The position numbers and the translations under genes were made by a program. Below are positions 22,101 to 37,100 of a stretch of 64,000 bases of DNA, piece by piece. The notes under the pieces were generated by a model that ran no database searches, had not been told where the DNA came from, and saw only the letters and a program-made list of their open reading frames with translations. Origin of the DNA: Cyclina sinensis (lineage: Eukaryota; Mollusca; Bivalvia; Venerida; Veneridae); assembly GCA_012932295.1 (NCBI GenBank), contig JAAONU010000001.1:42939134-43003133 (forward strand), in the 5' to 3' direction. Every line of letters starts with the position of its first letter. Position 1 is the stretch's first letter.

Positions 22101-25100
22101 TGAGTCCTGTAAATCACTACAGTCATTTGAAGATTCATTGCGGTTATGGAAATGTTACTAAATATAGTTCAGACTCAGTACTGTTCAATAGTAAGAGTTT
22201 CAACCTGTAGAGAATAAGATGACACACTGTCAAGTACTGTCTATCAGTAAAATCTGTTTATCTGCCATTCTGTAGAACATAAGTGTTAGCAAGAGTCCAT
22301 CCATCATATGATAGTTTTCTGAAAACATTTTGTTTTGGGAATCCTAAGGCATTGTCATATTAATAGTGAATTGTAATAATTTGCGATGTTTGTAACATCC
22401 AGCTTGGTAGAGGACCTATGCAAAATATCTTAGACCGGTTTCAGAGAAGAAGATTTCTAAGTTTTTCATGAATAAGCCTATGTCACATCAAACTTTATTG
22501 TTTTGGCCAATTTATTTTCACCTTGACAACAAACCTGGACCAAAGCACTTAAGACTTAAGTTTTGTTTCACTTAATATACAACAAATCTCCCCCACAGTT
22601 CCCATTCCCATAAGACTGGAATATTTAAACCCAGTTTTCATTAGTTGTAGATTAAAGGTGCTCATTTGAAATAATGTAACAAAACATAATGACAGTCCTA
22701 TCTGATGATTAAAGTTATGATGGAACAGCTAATAATTGCTACAGCCACATTACTTTGAAAAACAAAGTTGTATTGCTGAAAAGCTTGGAATAAATGACTA
22801 CAGCATAGCTTGGGATAGATTCAGAAATTAAACTAAGGTATCATGGTCAAATCCTGTAAAACATCAGGGTTTTTTATGCTTATTTTATAGCTTGATATTG
22901 GGTCATATTCCCAACTGAAAAAAGTATCTTTTTTTTCAAAAAAAAATCAGATAAAATTCCCAATTGAAACTTCAAAAGACAAAAAAATAAAAGCAATAAC
23001 TAAAATCTATGAAAACAAGAGATCTTTCACCGTTATAGACTTGTAAGGATTGAAAGTTTCCATCATAGACAGTAATTGTTAGTATTCATTTAAAACTTGC
23101 AAAACTGCATTTCCCCCAATTTTTAGCAAAACATTGCTGAAATTCCCAATCCCAAGAGTATGGGTCATGTTCCCAAAATACTGAGAAAAAACCCCTGATG
23201 GTTACATGCAAGTGTAGCTCCTATCATTAGTGTTGGCTTGTATAATGTTTCGTAGTATTTACTGAGCTTTTGGCAAAGTTCACCTGACAGAAATTTCAAG
23301 GGGTGAGAAATTTAGCTGATTGTAGTGAAATGTTTAAAGAATTTAATTTCAAATTAATATTTTTGAAACACTTCATAATTTATAATACATACAAATATTG
23401 AATTAAGAGAAAATTAAGGACCTATTCAGCACCTCAATTTTCATTGCAAGTTATCATTGCAATTTAAGGTAGATTTTCCTGGTATCTCATTAAAATAGAT
23501 TTCTTCGTTGTTGTGTATTTATGTAGTGTTTTTGTTTTTGTTTTTTTACATCAGAATGATTTTATAGCAGGACTAGAATCAATCCAACATCTGTCATTCT
23601 GTGCCTGCTGTATTGATATTCTGCTATCTGTGTCATTGTATTGCAGCTTTCTTTAGAACATACATACACAGATACCTGTAATGCCAGGTAAAGTCTGCAC
23701 TTATATTGTCACAACTTTTTTTCAAAACTAAGGCTTCCTATTGAGCTATTCACATTGTCATATCCACTCATTTGTGATTTTGTCCAGTTCTTTTTTGTCT
23801 GTTAATGATATTTGGATAATAAGTACTACAGTGATAATAAGGAGAATAACTTTATGCTGAATGTTTGTGTGTATGTGTGTTTTGATTTCAAGATGCTGCT
23901 TTTTATCAAAGCTAGATCAGATACTTTCATGCAGTCATTCACTGTTAATTCTCTGTTTTCTTTTTTAGTGACTACGACTCTTTGTCTAAAGAAAATGTGT
24001 TTGAAAACAATAATTTGGTAAGTTTGGTATTACCTACAGGTATATGATTTATAAATATGTGTCCATGTATACAGTAGAATATTTTATGTTTGAAAATGTG
24101 TAAATTTTAGGTAAATCAGTTTTCTAATATGTTGACCTCTGAACAGGAACAGGAAGTTCTTCCATCAGACATGTATACAAACTTACGTCAGTTTTTCAGT
24201 CTCAGCCAACATTTAAAGAAAAGATTTTTGAGAATATTAACCTGTATAAAACTACAATCATGTTCTGATGGAAAAAATAAAGTTCAATGTTGATTTTGTC
24301 TGTCTTAGGCTTTTGAAGTAGCAGAGAAGCAGCTTAATATCCCAGCATTCCTTGAGGCAGCAGACATGGTAGCTATAAAGGTTCCAGATAAACTGAGTGT
24401 GGTCACCTATGTCTCCCAGTATTACAACTACTTCCATGATAAACCACAGGGTATGTTTAACATTTAAAAATAAATGATGTCAGATTACTGTGATCAATGA
24501 AACAAATGGCTGTAGACTACAGATTATTGTTCTGTGTATAATACTTGTAGAAAATGTTCTGGCCTCTTTTAGCTACTGACAGACACATTGTTGGGTGATG
24601 TATTAAAAAGAAAATATTTACACACATAGAAATTCTAGTTGTATTTGTGAAGAATGCTTTGGAACTTAGTTAATGACTCTGTTTTTTTGGGTCACAGAAA
24701 CACATCAGAATTAATAGTCATTCATACTTTTATCAGTAGATATTTTACTATGTTAGTCATAGAGTATTGACTTACTTTATATTGTAAATTTAGTGTACTA
24801 TTACAACACTGTGTACTGTAGCTTGTCACTTACTATTTTACATTGTACTTAATCAAGGGTCATTGGTTCAAATCTGGCCACCAAGAACATGATTTTTTTT
24901 TCAGTTTTCAAGCCATATGGAAGCATAAAAATATGTTTAACAAATGGTATTTTGACTAATCCTTAATTTCAAAGAAGAATATTTGAAACCTAATATCTGT
25001 TGTTCAGTTGCTTTAAGGCAATATTTTGAATAGCTATGAATGACAATGTAATACATTCAGTAAAATTCCTCTGTTAAGATCAGCATTGGGTATAAAGGGA

Positions 25101-28100
25101 AATGGTCTTAATTGAGAGCTGGACTTAATACTGGGTTGAGTCCTCGGCAAAATATTTGTTCAACATATGAGTAGTGGAGCATCAGGTTTTAAAGTCATTT
25201 GTTTCGATCATTGTTAGACTTGTACATTGCCTCTATAGGTTTGTAGTAAGTACTGGATAGATTATAGAAAGAGGTCTTTGAGAGTTTTTCATAGGAAATG
25301 CACATACTGACATCATACCTAGACAGTTCTCAGAAGAATTGCCCCTATTTTTTAGAAGATTTCAGGAAATCTAATGTGGCGAATTCATTTTAGCTTATCA
25401 GCATTTTTAATATTTTAGTGGGTGGACCAGGAGTCAACAAGTACAACAAATCTGCCAAGCCGAAAGACAATGTAACACAGCCAGTAAACAAATCCCTCAC
25501 ACCTGTAAAATCCAATGTTGGAAATGCTGAGGTATTCTTTTTTAGTTTTTCATTCAGACAAGTTTGTGCTAGTAAGTGACATACTCTTGCATGATCTTAC
25601 TCTCACACCAAGTTTAATTTTCAGTGGTTCATTGAGTCTTATATTGTAAATCAGGTTCTGAATTGATGACTTCTTGACCTTCGACTTTCGATGAAGGTCA
25701 CATTAAAAATGTGCTTATGGCATTTCATTATGTAAACCCTGGAACAGTAACTTTTTGAATACAGTATATCAATGTTCTTTGATTCTTTTAATTATCTTAA
25801 ACCTACTGATGGCAATAATTGTTTTTGTGTTTATGACCAGTGCTGACCATACTCAGTCTGCATGTCCAAATGAATGATTAATATAGGCCTTTCTAAATTG
25901 AATGATGACAATGTTCACTTTAGAGTTTTAGCAGGGTAAAAGTTAAGGCATAGTTTTCTCGGGACTTAACATGTTTACTGTATCTAGTGTTTACTTTGTA
26001 GATGAAAACAGAGAGGCAGGAATCAATTGGAGACAAATGTTCAATATGTCACGAGAAAGTCTACCTTCTGGAACGGCATATAGAAAACAGTAGACTGTTC
26101 CATAGATCCTGTTTTAGAAAAAGCGATCTTTCCCCAACCAGCAAAGTGTTCAAAAGACAACCATATAGCCCACTTACAGATGAAAGAAATGACATTCATA
26201 GTACAAAACAGAGAAAAATTGACACAGATACTGCCAAAAAGGAATCACAAGATACAGGTTTAGACTTCTGGCAGAGAAGAGCTCAGCAAAAGGCTAAGGA
26301 GGCTGACAAAAACAAAATTAGTGCAACACCTATCCTGAAAACAGAAACCAAATCTGAGCCAGTGACAAATGAACAGAGAGTGGTTTCTGATATTCCAAAC
26401 TGGAAGAGAGGTTTAGAAAAAGGTGATAAACAGTCAGATACCAGTGCTGATCTAGATAAACCAAAATACAAAACTGGTCTTGCAGACAGATTTAAAGAAC
26501 TAGAACAAAGAAATCTTAAAGACTCCAAGAGTTCTGATTTGGTAAGTGGTATTGGAAAAAGTAAAGAAAAAGAGGACAAGGATATTAGTCACACAAAGAG
26601 ATCAGCAGAGAAAACTTTTGATAAACCAGGTACTAATGTAGTGCTTTCTCCTGTACCAAAGCCAAGAACAAATATGCTAAATAAAGTAGAAAAAATGGAA
26701 AATGACACTATGGAATCTCATGAACCAAAGCCTGTACCAAGATTCCAGAAAAACACTGAGAACCAGACTCCAAAAGCTTCCCCAAGAAACACTGATCAAA
26801 AGTCAAAATCTCCAGCAACTACAAAAAAATCTCCGAAAGTGACAAAAAAGAATGACTTTACTAGACCTAAAACTCCTCCACAGAAACTTAAAACAGAATT
26901 CAGTTTAAATTTACCAAAGAATGTTTCGAAATCAAAAAGTGATGAGTCGCCATCTTCCCCACCACCTTTGCCAGTGTCAACACCTCCTCGACTTCCAAAG
27001 TCCCAACCTCCAAATCTTTCAACGGATACTTCACCTGTAGCATCACCTAGATTCACAAATAAAAATGCTGGTGATACACCTAGTGATAAACGTGTTACAA
27101 AATCTAATTTAGCTCCAGCAAAGCCCCCTAGAACTGCTTCAAGTGAAGAATTAACTGGAAGCCCTATGTCTCAACACAAAGATCAGACTTCAAAACTTAA
27201 AAATGAGGGCAGAAGTAACAGCCCGATGGATACCAGTGAAATGCTTGTTCCTGCAAAAACAGATATAAACAGACCTAAAACTAGTTATACTGCTGCTCTA
27301 GTCACACCCAAAGTAATTCAAGATGAGACCAAAAACAGTCAAGTCTTTGGTGGTCTCCTTAAAAGCCTGGCAGATGTTAGGCAAAAACATGATTTGGATG
27401 ATAATAAAGCTAAACATAATAGTGCTATTTCTGATAAAGAAAATGAAAGTGTGCTTAAAATGAATGGTGCTATGCATGATGAAAAACATGGATTAAGTCA
27501 CAAGATAGATAAAGTAAATGAAACTGTTAAAAGTGATTTCAGTAAAAACAAACCACTGCCACAGAGACCCAAGTCGTCATTTGTATCACAGAATTCAACT
27601 TTATTTGATTCTGAGAAAAAGGAACCAAATGTGAAGGTTAATGTGACAACAAAGAAAACAACAACTACAACAGTTGTAACATATAACAAAAGTGATAAAT
27701 CAAAAAATGAGGAAAGTAAAAGTCTAACAGCAGTAACAAAGGTAGAAGATGATGGAATTCCAGATTGGAAAAGACAGTTAGAGAAAAGGAAAAAAGAAAA
27801 AGCAAGGCCTAAGTCAGCTGATATTCTGAGTGAAAAGTCTGATTTGGGAAATGTACCACTGTGGCAGATTGAGGCAGAGAAAAGAAAAGAAGCAAGGAAA
27901 GGTGGATATGTGGATCCAGAAAACAGGAAAATTGGTCTGAATAAAAACAATGCAGCATTAGAGCGTCCATTTTCTCCTCCTGGGAAGAAATCAGTAGATG
28001 TTTCTGATAAGTTTATGGCACCAAGTTCAGAGGAGAAGATAGAATTACCCCAAAGGAAAAAAATTGAATACAAAGGTGAAAAAAATCATGAAAATGTGAA

Positions 28101-31100
28101 GCCCACTGAAAATGTGAAAAAGAAGATAACTGTTGATCATAAGTTTAAATTTGACGATGTAGAACTGAATCCAACACCAAACAAGCCACCTAGACCAGCT
28201 GCTCAGCCCACAAGCCCTTTGTCTCCAGCTAGTCTAAAACCAGGGCCAGCTAGACCTCCTCCTCCAAAAGCTGGAGCAGTAAGTATTTGCTTTTCTTCCT
28301 CTTACATTTTTTAACTATTTAAAAATGTGGAAAGAAAAATTTACAAAGCCTTTTAATATATTCTGAAAGTATACCTTCTTTTAACCATAAAAATGAATAA
28401 AAAAACTTCAATTAGTTTGACATGGTACATACATGGATCAGTCACATCTTGTTATTCTAGTTGGTGGTCAGTATATTTTAAGCAAACCATTCTTTGCATT
28501 ATTTATTTTATGCTGGATTCTGTCTTTTGTTAGTCCTTTTTTAGTAAAGTTCAGGAGATTTTCCATTACTAAATAATCTACCTTTGCTATCACATTATTG
28601 TGTGACAATGCCCAAGAGTGTGATTTTACACCATACAGAAAAGAAGGAGGCAAATACTTAACTTTAGCCCTGAGGTTTGTGAACATGAGTTAAAATCCTC
28701 ATGTGCTGCTACTGAGAAAGCGAAAAAAAATCTTATTTGTTTTTATTTGTTCACAGTTCCAGCCCGAGAAACGTCAAATCTCTGCATACCAGATACAAAA
28801 ACAATTACAGTCTATAGACTTGAAGCTTACACAACTTGAACTGAAGGGACGTACGTTGGAAGATTCCATTAGAAATGGTGGGTAAATTATTAGCTTTGAA
28901 CCAAGGCAGGATCACATTTCAAGAAGAGAAAGTATCAGTAGAAACAGTATCACTAGAAAACTCACATGAATAAGTTAAATAAAGGTTTTGTTTAATGGAT
29001 AAATCAGTCATTTCTAATTGAATAGAAAAGGTTTGCAAATTTTTTCCTTGTATCCCTATCAGATATAAATATTTACAAGCTAAAATAGATTATATCATAA
29101 TAAATTTGTGAAAGTTGATTACATTTAGCTCCTGCTTTTTGACAAATGAATGCCTGTTGAAAGATGTGGGAATCTTACTTGTTTCAATGTATTCTTTAAT
29201 TTAATATTTGTTTTAAAAGACTGCAATGTTGAGGAGGAATTGAGGTGATAGTGAAGGGTTCATTTTAGTTTCCCGTAAAAAATTGCATGCAGAAAAATTC
29301 TATCACCAATTTGTTTCTCATTTTGATCTGCTGTACCTCACATTCTGACATACCTGTGTTAATCACAAGTTCTTTTGATATATTTCAGTATATTTTCTGC
29401 TTGAGGTTAAATATAAAAGTTCTTGAAATAAAGAAACATAAAGCAAAGTCTGATTTATGGTCAGATAGATAACATCAAAACTTACCAGTAGTTCTTATCT
29501 ATGACTTACCAAATTTGTAAAGAAAAGAAAAAAGGTGAAAAAAGTTCTTGTGCTGAAAGATTGTATCATTTTACTCAACTTTAATTAAACAGCACAACTA
29601 GATTTACTGTGATGATATGTTAAAAGTATTTTGATTGGCTGTCTACCTAGGATGCAAGGACTCTACAAATGTAGGAAACTTGGGTATTGATTTTCTTGAA
29701 AAAAGGGTATTTTGTTTTCATCAATGTGCCTAGAAAATGTGATAACATATTTTATTTGAAGCATACACAGTCTTTTAAAGATAGGAAGATACTGTTGGTA
29801 GCGGTTTTCAGGTGTACTTTTATTTTAAATTTCAGCCTCAGATTTTCATGCTTATTTGATTCATTTTGTTTTACCAATAATTCCGTGACAAAAATTAATA
29901 TGAAATGTTAAGAAATATATTGTTACTGGTATTTGCAAGGCATTGAAATATTCTTGAACCATAAAGCAGATTCATTGGTACTGTCAAACTATATGTTTGT
30001 GTGTCTACAGTCTTCTAAATTTAAGGCTTTAAAACACCCACAGAATTTGTCAGAAAATTTATTGAAAGTAAATGTTACTGTATCTGTATCTTCAGTTGAC
30101 TGTGTTATTTATTGTAGTTAACATTAGTACTGTAGGTAGGGGTTTAACTGTAGAACTATTTCAGCAGGTAGCAGCTTTCAGGCAAGGTACCCTGTATTGT
30201 CTTGTTGTGCCCTTTGGAAAGCTGGGAATGCTATTTAGTCTTTCAGACTGCCCTAAACAGTTATTGGTTCAACATTTTGTTAGATGTAAGGTTTGAAATT
30301 CATAATTAGCCTCTCTGAAAACAAAACAGAGATCAGACACCAGTATGCAAAGATAAGAAACTGTAATAGTGTATTTCAAATAGTATTTTTATTAGAAATA
30401 AACCAACCTCCACGCAAGGCTACAAAAAGTAGTAGTTTCAGTGATACTTGTTAAATAGATGCATGATGATCTTAGATGGCGAAGGATAAATTGTACAGAA
30501 GAAAGTTCTCTATATACAGTCAGTATTTTGCAAATCACCAGGTCATGCAATTTTGAATAGACTGTAAATTGCATATTTTGGGAATACTGTCTTTGAAATA
30601 AACTTCTTAGCCTGTTCCAGAAGATTGCTAAAACTGTAATAAAAGTGAACATTTTTTGATAATGCTGAAGCAATACAGGGTATTATATAGTGAGGCTTGC
30701 TAATTTAGTCTGGTGTAGGTTGTATATTTTTTTCATTGTAACAGCATCATTTATTTGTAGGTACATGGATTATTTCATGATATTTGTAGCCACTAGTTAA
30801 CATTTAAATTTCGTTTTTCAGTGTTGGAATTACGGTGTTTAGAGAAAATCCTAGGCTTTTTAACCCCTAATATTGTCTTGTTTTTCAAAATTAGGAGCAA
30901 ACTAAATTAAGATATAAGTAATAATAATTAAAGAAAATTGGAAATTTAGAACAACTTATCATTAATTTATATCATTCTTGTTAAATAGTAAATGAATGAG
31001 CTCTTTATTGTTGTGCAATGATATTGAACGAACAAGCATGAAATGACATTTTCTTTAAACAAAACACGTGGGTATGTTTTTCAGTTCTTTAATGACCAGG

Positions 31101-34100
31101 TATTGGTGTGTTTCATTGTACCCTAACAGAAAATTTTCCCTTTAGTTAAACCTGAGGGTTTGGTGCTACGTGAATTGAAATTACCTCTATTGACCTTGCT
31201 TGCTTTTAGTATTCTGTAATGAAAAGTATCTGTTTCAAATAGTTGCAGTTTATGTTAAACTTTTTATTTTTGATGCAAAGTGTTTGAAGGTTTAGTACTG
31301 GTACATTCCAGAAATGTTGATAAAATAACCTGCCAACAGACATAACTGAAGTACTTTCTCAGGCTACTGAACAACACAGCAATTACAGGATGTTGTTTTT
31401 GTTGATACTTGTGTGATAGAGTAATTCTGTTTTATCATTTTAACCAGCCCATAAAGATTTTATTCAGGAGGAAGTGGATGATTTAGAAGGCAGGAACATT
31501 TGAATTTATATCCAGCAAGTTATATAGATATATAGACCATGTGTTCCTCAGCATCCTACCTCTCTAGGCTAGAACTTAATGTTTTCCCCATAAAGGATTG
31601 TAGCTATTCCTTCACAATATTACTGTTTCCTCAAAGAACTTCATTACTCTTTATTCTGTGGTCACTGATTTTAGGGCAACACTGCTTTTTAAACTTTTAG
31701 TTACTTGTATACAGTATTGTGTACATAAACATTTGCAGAAACATTTGTGTCATGTGTCTATAAAAGTTCTCTGACTTATATGTTCTACTTAACACGTATT
31801 TTAATTCAACCCTTAAATAGGAAAAACTTCAACAGTATTTTCATTATTTGGATAAGAAAACATACAGATTGTTAATTATTTGTCTTTTCACCTTTTGTTC
31901 TACCTTCCTTTCCAATCTCTGCTTTAGAAAGACATCACTGTGTTCGTATAATTATGTTCTCAGCTTTTCGTTATTGGCAGTTTCAAGATTTCAAATGTTT
32001 TATATACTTCGTATGTATTACAGTAACTGCCTCAGTCTAGATAATTTTAATACCTATTTAAGGAAATTACATGCATGAATGGAAAATGTAGAATACCTGT
32101 TTAAAATTGATTCATGTATAATTCAGTATCAAATATATATGTAATGCATGTAATTATCATATTTAATTAACATCGCTGCATGATATTGCTTCATATATTG
32201 TATAGAAAGGCATTTTCATATCTGCATCAATATTAGCTTACACAATCATTGTATGTTAAATCTAGGTCAGGAACTGATCTGAAACCATAGCAACAAGTGT
32301 ATAAACATTTATTCATGTGTGTTACAGCAACAGATGAGGAAGAGGACGACTTGATGATTTCTTGGTTTCAGCTCGTTAATGAGAAAAATGAACTTGTCCG
32401 CAAAGAGTGTGACTATATCTACATGTAAGTTGTCACCAAGCTACACTGCTCTATGATTTAAGAAGACATTGTAAACATTAAAGATGCTTAGTTAATTGAG
32501 CTGCTTTCTTCATAAGTACTTGTCAGTTTTAAGGTTGTCTTGACTTTTTTTATATGCATGTTATTTCAGGTATATCCCTAATCTGACAGATGGGACTGTA
32601 TGAATATTTCTCTAGAAGTTGTCTTGCCTCGTTCAGACATTATTTGTGGTAAAAACAGAAAATAAGGAAAACTGAACATAATAGTAGGAAAACAATGTTT
32701 CTGTATGCTAAATTTTTAATATAACTTTATATCTGTAATAATTTTTTCATTTTTTTTCCAGAAGGTCTCTTTAACTCTTTGGTGCTTTTTTACCAGGTTT
32801 TCAACGAAAACCGTTTATTGAAATGCTGAAGTCGGCCGACGGGCGGGTGGGCGTCAACTTTTGGTTTCCCCTCAATAACTTGAGTTTGCTTTGGCCTATT
32901 GACGCCAAACTTGGTGTGTCGGTAGCTTATATCCAGAGGCAGCTTGGGATTGCTACCCAGGTGTCTGTGATCAAGGTCAAGGTCACTGAACATTGCTAAA
33001 AATAGAAATTCAGTTTCCGCTCAATTACTTGACTTTGATTTGGCCTATTGATGCCAAGCTTGGTGTATGTGTAGCTAATATCAAAAGGCAGCTTGGGATT
33101 GCTACCCAGATGTCTGTGATCAAGGTCAAGGTCACTGTTGCTAAAAGTAGAAATTCAGTTTCCGCTCAATAAATTGAGTTTGCTTTGACCTATTGACACC
33201 AAATTTAGTATGAGGGTAGTTTATATCAAGATGCAACTTGGGATTGCTACCCAAATATCTGTGAAAAATGGGACTGAAATTAGTGACCCCCTGTCTGTGT
33301 AGGGTCAGGAACAAGCCCAATAATTGATTTGTTTCATCAGCCACTTTTCCCAATCATTTATTTATTGTAGTGTTTCACCATTTCCTTTGTACTAAACCCA
33401 TATGGATTTCTACATAGATCACTATCTGCATGCAACCAAAATAACAGCATCATTTTTTCTTCACTGCCATATTTCATTCCTAATTCCTGTCACATCAATA
33501 CTTGGTCGTTGAAAACCTGGTTTTGTCGCATTGCGGCGCTTCTTGTTTTTAAAATCAGATCTTGAATTGTTGTTTTTTTTAGCTCACCCTGAGCATTTTG
33601 TGATCATTGGATGTCTGTCATGTTTCTGAAGTCTGTCTGCCTGTCCAGACTTAGCTTCGTTTTATTAAAAATGTCTTTGGAAAAGGGTAAAAATCATGTA
33701 AGTAAGAAGTGACTTACTGTGACCAGTATTTCATTCATTATGTTACAAGGTGAATGTATAAACAGAAGGTTTTTATTTTATTTTAGTTCTCGAGAACAAG
33801 AATTGGAGTTGGAACAGAAGGAGATTGACCACAAACTACGAGAAATTGTCGACAAAAAGGGTTTGTTTTGGTTCATTGTCCACATTCAGATTGTGTTGTT
33901 AAAAAAGTCTATAAATGTGTCTGGCTTTAGTTACATTATGTATGTAAATAAATACATAATCAATATGGGCCAGGTGATTTGTTGGAGGTCAGATGTATTT
34001 GTCCTGAGGCCAAGGGCCATTATAACTGTTTCTAGGACAAATATCAGGGACTCTGTAATTTTTATGCATTACTGTTATATGTCCTTGTATTAAGATTGTC

Positions 34101-37100
34101 TGCATTTTAAGGCAGGGATATAGTATTTTATGAGCCCAATTTTTAATAATGATCAAATAAATTTATATAAATAACATAGACCTTATTTTCATGAGGCTGC
34201 TTTTAGTACAGGTAATACTGCTATGAAAGTAGCAGCAAGATTTATGAGAGAGACTTAAAGCTTAGGAATCATGGAATGTCATATGTAGGAAGTGTGAAAA
34301 GGTGTGATAGAAGCTTTAACTTTTTGTTTCTGGTGTGTACCTCTTGATGCTAGCTTGATTTTAAATGCAAAATCTCCTAACCTAGAATTTATCTCTTTGA
34401 TAGAACCAGTTAATTATGTGTGAAGAGTAAACAATTTTCATCTCTGATAACAGGTCTTATTTAAAGCTGTATAGTTAGTTTTACAAAGGCTCTGTATTTG
34501 TTTATGGTCGACACTAACACTTTATGGAATCAACATCATGTACTGTCACATAAGCAGATTCATGCAAGGTTTTATTGTCTACATGTAGGTTTATGTAAGT
34601 TACATTTGTGAGGAATTCTAGCAATTTAAGACCTTTGTGTACCATGTGATTTATGTAAAAATCTTTATTTTTTTAAATTTCTAGACAAGAGTGCTGAGGA
34701 TATAAAGGAGGAGAAGTATCTGGTTGAGAAGCTTGTGGACGTTGTCTACCAGAGGAATAAGATTGTAGACAGTATTGATGAAGACAGGCGAAGGTTTGTC
34801 ATTATTTAACTTCTACTCATTTAATACATAGGATTCACAAGTTACATATAAATGTGTATATAAAAAGACTTGTTAAATAATGATACCCCTAATTTCCTAC
34901 TGGTAGGAGGATTGAAGTAGAAAAATTTTGTCCATCAGTCTGTTAGACAGTCAGTCTTTTGTCCCAAAACTTGTCCTGGCTCTGACTCCACTATGATTTG
35001 CAGGATTTTCAAATAACTAATGAGACAGTCTGTTGCATACAAGAACCATGCTGCTATGTAGAAGGTCAAGGTTATACTTAGAGATCAAAAGGAGGCTGTA
35101 ACTTCTCCATGGCTTTAGAGATACTCAGAATAATTAAGCACAAATATTTGCCTTGATGAGAAGATGTGTTGCATACAAGAACCTGAAAGGTCAAGGTCAT
35201 AATTATATGTCAGTGGTAGAAATTGAGTGTTGCTTTGTTTATCCAGGCTCAAACTTCACTCAATTAACTTTGCACAAATAACCAAATAGAGAGAATGTGT
35301 GGCGTACAACTACCAGACACCTGTATTTAACGTCAAGGTCACACATTTTGTCTGTATTTTCTTTTCTAGGTTTTAAGTGTTATGCATGAAGGGATTTTGT
35401 AATAATTTGGCTTAAATGAGAACCTCATCACAGCCATAAGTCAGAACATGACAAATCAGTTTTCAGTCTTTAACTAGCACACACCAAACAAATACATTTA
35501 ATAAATTGTGGATTTACAGTAACAACAGCATTAGTATTTCTCAAAAATACTGAAGTATGAAGGAGAGATTTCACTGAGTTGAAAATCTTCTGAGTATTTC
35601 AGTATGTTTTACTGATATTTTGTGATCAGTCATTTAATTCTTTCTTGATATTTTCACTCTTTTTCCTCTGACAAGGCGGTAGTCTGAGGATATGAATCAC
35701 ATAGGTGATAGCTTTAGTAAAGTGGTGAAATTTATGTCTCTTTTGAAAAGGAACATAGTACATATTACTTAATTTTGTGTACAAAATCTTTCAGTATCAT
35801 GACATTGGTCTTTTAACTTTTATCAGTAATTATGTTGACCTGGTGTGTGTTTGAACTTCAAGATTGCAAACAGCATATAAAGAGCAGTTCATTAGAACTG
35901 TTTTGAAAAAGTACAATCATGTTATGTGATATAATATGATCTCAGGAGAGAATACCCATTGTATACACAGTAGCAACATTTACTAATGTCATGTATTTTT
36001 TTCCAGAAAAAACAGCAATAACAAAGCATTTACCTTTTGTCAGATTGGTTGTCATTTTGAAACATATTTATAATCACCAACATACTTTCTTGGGATCTAT
36101 GTAAAAGAAATGTTTACTGAAGGCTGGACATAACAAAAATTATCATGGTTTTAGGTGGTCATTTTGAAACACATTTATGATGACAGAGATAATTTATAGT
36201 GATCTGTGTTAAGTTATTGTTTATTAAGTGTAGCTAGATAATTATCACTGTGTCTTAATTACAACCACAACCAGTAAACATGTAATTTCATACTTTAGCT
36301 AACCCTTACCATGCTAAATATCTAAAATTGACTTGTCCATCTTTCAGTTTGGAGAGATCCATTAATTGTTTATGACGGTGCTTATTTAAAATTTACTAAC
36401 TAAATGGTGAATGGTGCAGACCATGATCAGACTGCATGGATGTGCAGACTGATCTTGGTCTGCACTGGTTGCAAAGGCAGTCAATTGCCACCAGCAGGGT
36501 AAGGGTCAATGAATTTTATGTTAAGTCACTATAACACAGCATATCCTTGTTTTGCAGGTATCTGGAAGAGGACAGTGAAATAGAGGCCATGCTGCAGCTG
36601 AAAGGTAACCTTAACTTTTCTCCAGTATTATATATTGTCCATATTGTAAGGTGTATCACATATAGAACATCTGTCTACGTATTGTAGTCATTAACACATT
36701 TATGTTTGATTCATTTAAGTTTACTTTTTATTTCATTTACATGCACAGTAATGTAACGGTCATATTCAGCTGTAATGATGATGTTAATTAAGCCACTTTA
36801 AAGATATACTGTATACATAATTTGTTTTTACACAGCATGTGTAAAGGAATCCAAAGTAGAACAGTTTAAATACAATGAAAAAAAATACAACTCTGAAGTG
36901 ACATGTGTTGACTGTTAGAAAACATGAAATACGGTTAATTCTGTCATTCACACACTTTAGTCTTTATCATCAAATCAACAATGTACCTTTAGGATTAAAA
37001 TGCCATGCCACTCTGCTCTGATGAATTCATTGAAAATGTATACTATCTTCTGTTGCAAAATTAAAGGATTTTTACAGTTGCCAACACCATCATATAAGGT

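Noticed and set aside
24843..24900. Box B-like GGTTCAAATCTGGCC in MICALL intron 3
   Set aside because: It resembles the T-arm of tRNA-derived SINEs, but no box A or element boundary could be placed; too weak for a feature.
26283..28073. Long open frames on the minus strand opposite MICALL exon 5
   Set aside because: They mirror the Lys/Ser/Thr-rich coding strand as Phe/Leu/Ser-rich shadows and overlap a well-supported exon.
32790..33353. Minus-strand frames in family C repeating a [18 protein letters not shown] peptide
   Set aside because: They are the same repeat unit translated twice; no selection on codons is evident and the element has inverted termini and hairpins instead of gene structure.
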